64,000 nucleotides of DNA from Ensifer sp. LCM 4579 (GTDB lineage: Bacteria > Pseudomonadota > Alphaproteobacteria > Rhizobiales > Rhizobiaceae). Made by a program: the position numbers and the translations under genes. Shown in pieces: positions 9,853 through 16,725 of the stretch; the first letter of the stretch is position 1, and each line of letters begins with the position of its first letter. The notes beneath the pieces are model-generated. The model was not told the origin of the DNA. It did no database searches and saw only the letters and a program-made list of their open reading frames with translations. The stretch lies in assembly GCF_001854885.1 (NCBI RefSeq), contig NZ_MDDV01000013.1, positions 330,627 to 394,626 of the forward strand, read 5' to 3'.

Positions 9853-9957
9853 CTACAGCGCCGCGCGTCTTGTCCACGCCCAAATATCGCTGTAACTCTT
9901 GGAATCTGCGCATCGAGCTTTCCGAAAATCGGGTACGATTTTCGGGCCGATGCGCTG
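9853..9957 (+). repeat. Composite intergenic repeat, copy 1
   Basis: It begins ctacagcgccgcgcgtct, continues through a decayed right arm to ctgtaa, then gcgcatcgagctttccgaaaatcg and gattttcgggccgatgcgct. The same two-part layout recurs in inverse orientation at 15755-15859. It is typical of dispersed palindromic elements in Sinorhizobium intergenic DNA. Confidence 0.7.
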
Positions 9958-10095
9958 GGAAACAGAGGCTGCGTTACCGCTCTTTTGCGCGCGAGCTGTT
10001 GGGTGCTTTACGGCGTGTAGGCGAGCAGCAGGCCGTTTCACGAGGCGAGACCTCTAATCGAAACTGGCCAGCTACCGCCCGGGCGGGGCTGCGGA

Positions 10096-10665
10096 TCAGG
10101 GAAGCGGCGTGGCGCCAAACAGCCATTCGTGCAGTCGCCACACGAACAGCACGTAAAGCGCCACACCCGCGACCACCGCCCCGATATCCCATGTTATCGG
10201 ACCCGGCGCCGCCACTGCATTGCCCCGGCGTTTAACCGAGATGCGATCGGCTACTGCCCAGGCCAGGAACGCTCCGAAGAGCAGCAGCGAAGCGAGATCG
10301 CCATTGCCGAGCAGGTGCGCCAGAGCCCAGATCTTGATCGATACGAGCATTGGATGCTTTAGGGCCGGCTTCAGGCGACCCGCCGGGAGGGCAAACACCA
10401 TGAGGCTGATGAAGGCGAAAGGCATCAGCGCAAGAGCGATGTGCTTCATCCAGACCGGTGGTTCGTAGAGGACCGGAGCATCCGGCCTGGCAATGGCGAA
10501 GCCCCAGATGATCAGTACGAAGCCGGTCAGGGAAACGAGCGAATAGAGCCCTCTCCAGGGGCCGTCCCCCATGTCGGCAAGGCGTCGGTCGCGCCAGGCG
10601 GGCGCAAAGATCCGAATCGAATGGACGCCCAGAAAGATCAGTAGGCCGAGTATCAGAACAAACAT
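10096..10665 (-). CDS. nnrU: NnrU-family membrane protein
   Basis: A 189-residue integral membrane protein with about five hydrophobic segments, beginning MFVLILGLLIFLGVHSIRIF. The centre carries the NnrU-type signature KHPMLVSIKIWALAHLLGNGD. NnrU genes accompany nitric oxide and nitrite reductase genes in denitrifying alphaproteobacteria; the molecular role is not firmly known. The start skips a 27-residue extension that lacks a good ribosome binding site. A second, divergent NnrU relative lies at 11541-12227. Confidence 0.82.
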   Translation of the reverse strand: MFVLILGLLIFLGVHSIRIFAPAWRDRRLADMGDGPWRGLYSLVSLTGFVLIIWGFAIARPDAPVLYEPPVWMKHIALALMPFAFISLMVFALPAGRLKPALKHPMLVSIKIWALAHLLGNGDLASLLLFGAFLAWAVADRISVKRRGNAVAAPGPITWDIGAVVAGVALYVLFVWRLHEWLFGATPLP

Positions 10666-10967
10666 CGTCGCCTCCGCAAGGATTTGCCGCAATAAAGACG
10701 CCGCGCGTCTTTTCGGACGCACAGATCGCTCGTTCAATTTTTGCATGTTTCTTCAGTTTGGTTACGAATTAAAGAAGACGCAGCCGGGCAGCCAACGGTG
10801 CGCATGCTGCCGCTCCTCCGATCCTGCTACGCTGACGCGTGGCTACGATCCTGCCAATAGTGAGGCAGTTTGTCGCTTGGGAAAGAGGTGTTCCGCGAGT
10901 GTCAAACATGTCCGGAACATTGTACAGCGGACATTCGTTGTCGAGGCACGGTGAACGGAGAAGTTCA
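10666..10967. other. Divergent intergenic region with degenerate repeat and dyads
   Basis: These 302 bases separate divergent genes. A degenerate copy of the 'gccgcgcgtct' repeat sits near 10697-10753. Two overlapping dyads lie nearer the rightward gene: TGTTCCG (10889-10895) with CGGAACA (10913-10919), and TGTCCG (10909-10914) with CGGACA (10928-10933). No gene seen. Confidence 0.5.
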
Positions 10968-11342
10968 ATGAGCAATCATCTGGACGAACGGGGCGACCCG
11001 CCCTCAGCCACACATGAGTCGGAAAGAAAGACCTTCACGACGACGGAGACCCGCCAGGGCCGTTTTGGCTTTCCCGTCTTTGTGGTGCTCGCGACAAGTC
11101 TTATCCTGGCGATGCTCGTCTGGGGAGCCATCGCTATATGGGCCGAGAACACGGATACGGACGCGCCAACGGCGGCGGTGGAGGAAGTTCAGCCTTCGCC
11201 TTCCAACGAACAAACAGGCAGTGTACAAAACCCCTCGGCTACGGAGGAGGGGATACCGGCCCCGATCGACCGCGATCCCACCTATCAAACCGGGACCGGC
11301 GGACCCAGCCAGCAGGTAACGCCAGACGGCACCGAAAAATGA
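10968..11342 (+). CDS. Small single-pass membrane protein of unknown function
   Basis: A 124-residue protein with a polar N-terminus, one strong transmembrane helix near residues 36-56 (FPVFVVLATSLILAMLVWGAIAIWA) and a low-complexity, Pro/Thr/Gln-rich tail. The arrangement suggests an anchored protein with a disordered tail. The ATG follows GGAGAAGTTCA. I do not recognise a family. It sits between two NnrU genes facing the nor cluster, but nothing ties it to denitrification. Confidence 0.6.
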   Translation: MSNHLDERGDPPSATHESERKTFTTTETRQGRFGFPVFVVLATSLILAMLVWGAIAIWAENTDTDAPTAAVEEVQPSPSNEQTGSVQNPSATEEGIPAPIDRDPTYQTGTGGPSQQVTPDGTEK

Positions 11343-11540
11343 GGCGGTACCGTTCGAGCGAGAGCGTCCACTGCAGCACCGGACCGATGCCGGCGCCGCA
11401 GACGGTTGGCCTAAAGGACCGATTGAAGGTGGTTCTGATTGAGGTGGGCATCCAGCTTGAACTTCCTGGACGCTGTAGGCATCGAAAATTCTCGCGGTCA
11501 CAGCGGAGATGGACGCTTCGTGAAGTGGCCAGCAGGCGTT

Positions 11541-12227
11541 TCAAAACGTCGTCGCCAGAAGCAGCGGATCGGCCTGGAACAGCACGGCGTGGCCGCCGGA
11601 AAGCAGCCAGGCGGTCGTGACTACGGTGGCCAGGGCGGCGACGGCGAGCGGTGCATCGACAGTTATACGGGCGCGTCCGCGAAGAAGCGCTGCCAAGGGC
11701 AGGATGGACGTTTTTGCCGCCTGTCCATGCCATGCGTCGTTCAGCCTCCGGCGCGCGCGCCTTTCCAGCATCGGCATGGCCCCAAGCGCGAAAAGGGCGA
11801 AGCCGCCGAAGAGGATCAGCGAGCGCAGGTCGCCATTGGCGATGAGGTGGCCGAGTGCCCAGAGGGCAAAGCCCCATAGTACCGGATGACGGGTGATCGC
11901 GACGACCGCTCCCGGGTCATCGCCCTGGCGGATCGAGACGGAGAGCGGATTGATGCTGAAGAGGCCGGCGAGCACGAGGAATACGCCGATTGGCGCGGCG
12001 ATCAACGTAGCCCAGGCCTGCCAGGGCGCCGGCTCCCACAGCGGAATGTAGTCGACGTTCAGCGCCGCATGGAAGACCCAGCCGAGCAGGACGATCGACA
12101 CGGCGGAATAAAGCGAGAAATAGGTTGCCCGTCCGAGGTGGCTTATCAGCCGCTCGCGAATGGCAGGCAGCGCCGGTATCGAATGGAGAGCGAGGAAGGC
12201 GCCGAGTGCCAGCAGGAATTCAGTCAT
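11541..12227 (-). CDS. Second NnrU-family membrane protein
   Basis: A 228-residue membrane protein starting MTEFLLALGAFLALHSIPALPAIR, with the same ITRHPVLWGFALWALGHLIANGD signature as the NnrU at 10096-10665 and an extra hydrophobic C-terminal segment. It is the third gene of a leftward operon (12765 to 11541) with gaps of only 5 and 8 bases, divergent from norE. The link to nitric oxide metabolism comes from family and location; the biochemical role is unknown. Confidence 0.8.
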   Translation of the reverse strand: MTEFLLALGAFLALHSIPALPAIRERLISHLGRATYFSLYSAVSIVLLGWVFHAALNVDYIPLWEPAPWQAWATLIAAPIGVFLVLAGLFSINPLSVSIRQGDDPGAVVAITRHPVLWGFALWALGHLIANGDLRSLILFGGFALFALGAMPMLERRARRRLNDAWHGQAAKTSILPLAALLRGRARITVDAPLAVAALATVVTTAWLLSGGHAVLFQADPLLLATTF

Positions 12228-12232
12228 TGTAC

Positions 12233-12601
12233 TCAGTGGGCGGTTTTCGCCCCCTCCATCGCTTGGAGCAGAGCCTGCTCGGCTGCAACATGCCGCCGAA
12301 GCTCGTCGAGAAAGACGCGCAGCATCGCGTCGATCGCGCTCCAGGAATGCACGCTTCGTCCCGCAACCGCTGACCGGAGGGCGGCCGCAAGCAATGGCTG
12401 CCGGTCCGGTGACGTTGTGCGGGAATGTGGCGGGGCCGCGACCGGCGCGCCGAGCTTCGATATCTTGGCTGCCGTTGCCAGACAAAGATTGGGATCGATC
12501 CGACCGGCGATCGAGTCGATGATCGCTTCAACGGAATCGCACAGCTGGAGAAGTTCGCCGTATCGTTCCTGAAGGCTTTTGAAGGGCGAAGGCGTCATCA
12601 T
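12233..12601 (-). CDS. Hypothetical protein in the nnrU/nor locus
   Basis: A 122-residue soluble, mostly helical protein (MMTPSPFKSLQERYGELL...). His residues are spread through its C-terminal half (RRHVAAEQALLQAMEGAKTAH), which vaguely recalls hemerythrin-like four-helix proteins, but I cannot assign it. It lies 5 bases upstream of the second NnrU gene and 8 bases after a 51-residue membrane protein gene, so it belongs to the same operon. The start is fixed by tight packing; a longer frame would run into the divergent norE promoter. Confidence 0.6.
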   Translation of the reverse strand: MMTPSPFKSLQERYGELLQLCDSVEAIIDSIAGRIDPNLCLATAAKISKLGAPVAAPPHSRTTSPDRQPLLAAALRSAVAGRSVHSWSAIDAMLRVFLDELRRHVAAEQALLQAMEGAKTAH

Positions 12602-12609
12602 CCCGCTCG

Positions 12610-12765
12610 CTACTTGTCGATGAACAGCACTGCGGCACAAGCGACCGACGCCAGCACCGCGGCGATCGTGCCGGTCCGCTGGAGAACCCCCATGCGATAG
12701 AGCACGAGGGCGAAGATGATGATGATCGGGGTGGCGACCGAGAGGCCGATCTGCGCGTCGTTCAT
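12610..12765 (-). CDS. Short membrane protein (51 aa) heading the second nnrU operon
   Basis: A 51-residue protein made almost entirely of two hydrophobic stretches (ATPIIIIFALVLYRMGVL and IAAVLASVACAAVLF). Its start lies 49 bases from the TTG-N8-CAA site shared with norE, with GGAGACCACC upstream. No family recognised. Position suggests co-expression with nitric oxide reductase. Confidence 0.6.
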   Translation of the reverse strand: MNDAQIGLSVATPIIIIFALVLYRMGVLQRTGTIAAVLASVACAAVLFIDK

Positions 12766-12814
12766 GGTGGTCTCCGTTTCTTGACCGACCATAGCGGGCG
12801 GGCCGTTTTGGTCT

Positions 12815-12828
12815 TTGATCGGGCGCAA
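12815..12828. promoter_or_regulatory. Candidate Fnr/NnrR-type site upstream of norE
   Basis: TTGATCGGGCGCAA fits the TTG-N8-CAA pattern of Crp/Fnr-family regulators, which include NnrR, the nitric-oxide-responsive activator of nor genes. It lies 57 bases before norE and 49 bases before the divergent small membrane protein gene, so one site could serve both. Confidence 0.55.
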
Positions 12829-12884
12829 AGAAGCGGCCGTGCCATTCTCCTATCCGCTTTCCTGGTTTCTTGCGGAGATGCGGC

Positions 12885-13451
12885 ATGCAACGGGCAATGG
12901 CGGCCGGCGCGGCTGGCGAAGTGGGATCTGGCGAAGAGGAAGAAGACACGCTGCTTCTCTGGGTTCTCGTCTGGAGCGAGTTGGCCGCCTTCGGCATTCT
13001 GATCGGCGCCTTTTTGGTGTCCTCGGTGATCTCGCCTGAGGACTTCGCCGTCGCGCGGCTGCATCTGAGGCCGGGGATTGCCGCCCTCAACACGCTCGTG
13101 CTGTTGACGAGCGGCTGGCAGGCGGCGGTCGCGGCCGGCAAGGGAGCGAGCCTCGCCACGTGCCGCCGGGCACTGGTGCTTGCGGCGCTGCTCGGTTTCG
13201 CCTTCGTCGCCATCAAGCTCTACGAGTACGGCACGGAGATCCGATTCGCCGGCGAGGCACAGTTGCGCTCCTTCTTCGAGCTCTATTTCATTCTGACCGG
13301 CTTCCACCTCGTCCATGTGGCCTTCGTCGGCATCGTGCTCGTCCTGGTCGCCTGGAAGCCGCGACCGGCCAATGTCGAACTCGTGACCACGCTTTGGCAC
13401 GTGATCGATCTCGTGTGGATCGTCATGTTCCCCATTCTCTATCTGGTTTGA
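12885..13451 (+). CDS. norE: Nitric oxide reductase accessory protein NorE
   Basis: A 188-residue, five-helix membrane protein of the cytochrome c oxidase subunit III family, with the family segment FFELYFILTGFHLVHV. NorE supports assembly or activity of the cytochrome c-type nitric oxide reductase. The ATG at 12885 is preferred because GGAG lies 7 bases upstream; an in-frame TTG at 12870 has no proper site. First gene of the norEFCBQD run. Confidence 0.88.
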   Translation: MQRAMAAGAAGEVGSGEEEEDTLLLWVLVWSELAAFGILIGAFLVSSVISPEDFAVARLHLRPGIAALNTLVLLTSGWQAAVAAGKGASLATCRRALVLAALLGFAFVAIKLYEYGTEIRFAGEAQLRSFFELYFILTGFHLVHVAFVGIVLVLVAWKPRPANVELVTTLWHVIDLVWIVMFPILYLV

Positions 13452-13455
13452 TCCG

Positions 13456-13746
13456 ATGAGCGGCAGCGGCCCCAAACAGTTGAAGAAAACCTGGATACGG
13501 CTGGTTGCCATGGTCGTCGCCGGCATTCTGCTCGTCCGCGGGGTCAGCGATCCGTCGCTTTCCCTCGCCGTTCCAGCGGCGCTTCTGATGCTTGCGGTGC
13601 TGAAAGCCCGTCTTGTTGTACTTGACTTTCTCGGACTGCGTTTCGGCCCGCGCCCGTTGCGCATCGGCCTTCTCGCCTGGCCAGCCTTTTTCGCTCTTGC
13701 GGCTGCGGCGAAAGCGCTCATCGCCGCCTTTCCGATGGGTGGTTGA
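13456..13746 (+). CDS. norF: NorF-like small membrane protein
   Basis: A 96-residue protein with three hydrophobic segments, starting 4 bases after the norE stop. Size, topology and position between norE and norC match NorF, an accessory factor for full nitric oxide reductase activity. Sequence conservation in this family is low, so the name rests largely on position. Confidence 0.78.
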   Translation: MSGSGPKQLKKTWIRLVAMVVAGILLVRGVSDPSLSLAVPAALLMLAVLKARLVVLDFLGLRFGPRPLRIGLLAWPAFFALAAAAKALIAAFPMGG

Positions 13747-13764
13747 GGCTCTCTTCTCGACTAT

Positions 13765-13778
13765 TTGCCGAAACGCAA
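13765..13778. promoter_or_regulatory. Candidate Fnr/NnrR-type site upstream of norC
   Basis: TTGCCGAAACGCAA is a second TTG-N8-CAA site, in the 167-base gap between norF and norC. It suggests norCBQD has its own promoter in addition to the one ahead of norE. Confidence 0.55.
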
Positions 13779-13913
13779 AGAACGCCCGTTCGGAATCCCT
13801 AGAAAGGATCGCGTTTGCCGGTGTTTGCGGATGTCGATGTCGCAGCCGACCGGCGGGGAATTGTTCAGACCGGTCCGCTGCTTGCGGCCTCCCGGAATCG
13901 AAAGGACCATGGG

Positions 13914-14366
13914 ATGGCAGAACGCCTTACCAAGACAGGGGCCCGCAACGTCTTCTATGGCGGCTCCATCTTTTTCTTCGCGATCTTCGTCGGGCTGACG
14001 GCCCACAGTCATTATTACATGAAGACGGAGTCGACGGACGAAACGACGCTGACGGCTTCGGTCGCCCGCGGCAAGCACGTCTGGGAAAAGAACTCCTGCA
14101 TCAATTGTCACACGCTTCTTGGCGAAGGCGCCTATTTCGCGCCGGAACTCGGCAATGTCTGGAAGCGCTGGGGCGGCGAAAGCGATCCGGAGGGCGCCCG
14201 CGAGACGCTGAAATCCTGGATGGCGGCACAGCCCTCCGGCGCCGAAGGGCGGCGGCAGATGCCGCAGTTCAATCTGACCGAGCAGGAACTGAACGATCTC
14301 GCCGATTTCTTCGAATGGACGAGCCGCATCAAGACGCAGAACTGGCCGCCGAACGAGGCGGGTTGA
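13914..14366 (+). CDS. norC: Nitric oxide reductase subunit C (cytochrome c)
   Basis: The 150-residue membrane-anchored cytochrome c subunit of cNor, which passes electrons to NorB. One N-terminal transmembrane helix (GGSIFFFAIFVGLTAH) is followed by a periplasmic domain with the haem-binding motif CINCH at 62-66, the haem ligand probably Met in QMPQF, and the family's WKRWGG segment. The start at MAERLTK fits the family length better than an ATG-less extension upstream. Followed by norB after 25 bases. Confidence 0.95.
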   Translation: MAERLTKTGARNVFYGGSIFFFAIFVGLTAHSHYYMKTESTDETTLTASVARGKHVWEKNSCINCHTLLGEGAYFAPELGNVWKRWGGESDPEGARETLKSWMAAQPSGAEGRRQMPQFNLTEQELNDLADFFEWTSRIKTQNWPPNEAG

Positions 14367-14391
14367 GCTTGGCGGGAGAAGGAGAAAAGAC

Positions 14392-15738
14392 ATGAAATAT
14401 CAAACGCAGAAGGTCGCGATGCTGTATTTCTACGGCGCACTCGGCCTGTTTCTCGCCCAGGTCCTGTTCGGCGTCCTCGCCGGCACGATCTATGTCCTGC
14501 CGAACACGCTCTCGGAACTCTTGCCTTTCAACATCGTGCGCATGGTCCATACCAACGCGCTGATCGTCTGGCTGCTAATGGGCTTCATGGGCGCCACCTA
14601 TTATCTCCTGCCGGAGGAGGCGGAGACGGAGCTCTATAGCCCCAAGATCGCGATCGCCCAGTTCTGGATCTTCTTGGTGGCCGCGGCCGTTGCCGTGGTC
14701 GGCTATCTCTTCCACATCCACGAGGGCCGGGAATTCCTCGAACAGCCTTTCGCGATCAAGGTCGGCATCGTCGTCGTCGCGCTGATGTTCCTCTACAACA
14801 TCACGTTGACAGTGCTGAAGGGCCGCAAGACGACGGTTACGAACATCCTGATCTTCAGTCTCTGGGGTGTGGCGATCTTCTTCCTCTTCGCCTTCTACAA
14901 TCCAATCAATCTGGCGCTCGACAAGATGTACTGGTGGTACATCGTCCATCTGTGGGTCGAAGGTGTCTGGGAACTGATCATGGCCTCGGTTCTGGCCTTC
15001 CTGATGATCAAGCTCAACGGCATCGACCGCGAGGTGGTCGAGAAGTGGCTCTACGTGGTCGTCGGTCTCGCGCTCTTCTCCGGTATCCTCGGCACCGGCC
15101 ATCACTATTACTGGATCGGCGCACCGGGCTACTGGCAGTGGATCGGCTCGCTCTTCTCGACGCTCGAGGTCGCCCCCTTCTTCACCATGGTGGTCTTCAC
15201 CTTCGTGATGACCTGGAAGGCCGGCCGCAAGCATCCGAACAAGGCGGCCCTCCTTTGGTCGATCGGCTGCTCGGTCGTGGCCTTTTTCGGCGCCGGCGTC
15301 TGGGGCTTCCTGCACACGTTGTCCTCGGTCAATTACTACACCCACGGCACCCAGGTCACCGCCGCGCATGGACACCTCGCCTTCTTCGGAGCCTATGTGA
15401 TGCTGAACCTCGCCGTCATGGCCTATGCCATTCCGGAGATCCGTGGACGGGCGCCCTATAACCAATGGCTGTCGATTGCCAGTTTCTGGGCCATGTGCAC
15501 TGCCATGTCGGTAATGACCTTCGCGCTCACCTTCGCCGGTGTCGTCCAGGTCCACCTGCAGCGCGTCCTCGGCGAGAGCTTCATGGTGGTACAGGAGCAA
15601 CTTGCGCTCTTCTACTGGATACGCCTCGGCTCGGGCGCGGTGGTGCTCGTCTCTGCGCTGATGTTCGCCTGGGCGGTGCTGGTCCCCGGCAGGAGCCGCA
15701 GCCCAGTCGTCAATCAGGCCATTCAGGCCGCCGAGTGA
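14392..15738 (+). CDS. norB: Nitric oxide reductase subunit B
   Basis: The 448-residue, 12-helix catalytic subunit of cNor. It reduces two NO to N2O at a haem b3 / non-haem iron centre. Haem-copper-oxidase-type signatures include the His in MVHTNALIVW, HLWVEGVWE, and the TGHHYYWIG pair that supplies iron ligands. A strong GGAG precedes the ATG. Full length; no defect seen. Confidence 0.96.
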   Translation: MKYQTQKVAMLYFYGALGLFLAQVLFGVLAGTIYVLPNTLSELLPFNIVRMVHTNALIVWLLMGFMGATYYLLPEEAETELYSPKIAIAQFWIFLVAAAVAVVGYLFHIHEGREFLEQPFAIKVGIVVVALMFLYNITLTVLKGRKTTVTNILIFSLWGVAIFFLFAFYNPINLALDKMYWWYIVHLWVEGVWELIMASVLAFLMIKLNGIDREVVEKWLYVVVGLALFSGILGTGHHYYWIGAPGYWQWIGSLFSTLEVAPFFTMVVFTFVMTWKAGRKHPNKAALLWSIGCSVVAFFGAGVWGFLHTLSSVNYYTHGTQVTAAHGHLAFFGAYVMLNLAVMAYAIPEIRGRAPYNQWLSIASFWAMCTAMSVMTFALTFAGVVQVHLQRVLGESFMVVQEQLALFYWIRLGSGAVVLVSALMFAWAVLVPGRSRSPVVNQAIQAAE

Positions 15739-15754
15739 GGGTGGAGGACCGGCC

Positions 15755-15859
15755 AGCGCATCGGCCCGAAAATCGGAACCGGTTTTCGGAAAGCTCGATG
15801 CGCAAATTCAAGGAGCTACAGCGACCTTAGCGCGTCTGAGAAGACGCGCGGCGCTGTAG
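15755..15859 (-). repeat. Composite intergenic repeat, copy 2
   Basis: Lies between norB and norQ. Read on the minus strand it runs ctacagcgccgcgcgtct, then cagacgcgctaaggtcgctgtag, then gcgcatcgagctttccgaaaa and gattttcgggccgatgcgct. It has the same layout as 9853-9957. It interrupts the nor operon without separating its genes by much and may form strong RNA hairpins that set norQD levels. Confidence 0.75.
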
Positions 15860-15902
15860 TGGCCGGCCGCCGCTGACCCGAAACCGACTTTGGAGATCCT
15901 CC

Positions 15903-16715
15903 ATGAATATCGCCCTGAAAAACCTTCCGCTTCCCGGTTATGAGATCCCCGCCTATTCGCCCTCCGGTCAGGAATGCGCGCTCTTCGAGAGCGCCTGGGT
16001 GCGCCGGCTTCCGCTGCTGCTGAAAGGGCCAACCGGCTGCGGTAAGACGCGCTTCGTCGCTCACATGGCCGCCAAACTCGGCTTGCCGCTTTCGACCGTT
16101 TCGTGCCACGACGACCTCGCGGCGGCGGACCTGACCGGCCGTTATCTCTTGAAGGGCGGCGACACCGTATGGGTGGACGGGCCGCTGACCCGCGCCGTGC
16201 GTGAGGGTGGCATCTGCTATCTCGACGAGATCGTCGAAGCAAGGAAGGATGTCGCCGTCGTGCTTCATCCGCTCACCGACGACCGGCGCATCCTGCCGCT
16301 TGAGCGCACCGGCGAGCTACTCGAGGCGCCGCCGGGCTTCATGCTCGTCGTCTCCTATAATCCCGGCTATCAGAATTTGTTGAAGAGCTTGAAGCCGAGT
16401 ACGCGCCAGCGTTTCGTCGCCATCGAGTTCGATTTCCTGCCGCGGGCGCGCGAGATTGCCGTGGTGGCGGAGGAGAGCGGCCTCGACGCGGTCCGCGTCG
16501 CGCCGCTCGTCGATCTTGCCCACCGCCTGCGGGCGCTGAAAGGGCATGATCTCGAGGAGGGCGTCTCGACGCGCCTCCTCGTCTACTGCGCCAGCCTCGT
16601 TGACAGTGGCCTGTCGCTGCGCGACGCGGTGATCGCGACGATGATCGAACCGTTGACGGATGAGCCGGACGTGAAAGCAGCGCTGATCGAGGTCGCCGAC
16701 GCGATCGTCCGTTGA
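15903..16715 (+). CDS. norQ: NorQ, MoxR-type AAA+ ATPase for NO reductase activation
   Basis: A 270-residue AAA+ ATPase with Walker A GPTGCGKT (42-49), Walker B ICYLDEI and sensor region VVSYNPGYQ. NorQ and NorD act together to insert or activate the non-haem iron of NorB (known for CbbQO/NorQD-type pairs). GGAG precedes the ATG; norD follows after 10 bases. Confidence 0.94.
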   Translation: MNIALKNLPLPGYEIPAYSPSGQECALFESAWVRRLPLLLKGPTGCGKTRFVAHMAAKLGLPLSTVSCHDDLAAADLTGRYLLKGGDTVWVDGPLTRAVREGGICYLDEIVEARKDVAVVLHPLTDDRRILPLERTGELLEAPPGFMLVVSYNPGYQNLLKSLKPSTRQRFVAIEFDFLPRAREIAVVAEESGLDAVRVAPLVDLAHRLRALKGHDLEEGVSTRLLVYCASLVDSGLSLRDAVIATMIEPLTDEPDVKAALIEVADAIVR

Positions 16716-16725
16716 AGAGGCCGAG

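Larger units (their letters stand above)
9722..10095. other. Gene-free stretch upstream of the siderophore operon
   Basis: This 374-base stretch holds the operon promoter region with its TGA-N9-TCA box and a copy of the composite repeat (9853-9957). I see no convincing gene in it; open frames there lack ribosome binding sites and cross the repeat. Confidence 0.6.

Noticed and set aside
9722-9913. A 64-residue N-terminal extension of the SbnI-like protein
   Set aside because: The extension would be translated through the iron box and a dispersed repeat. The downstream ATG has a good ribosome binding site.
14575-15600. A 341-codon frame opposite norB
   Set aside because: Antisense to norB, whose sequence is unmistakable.
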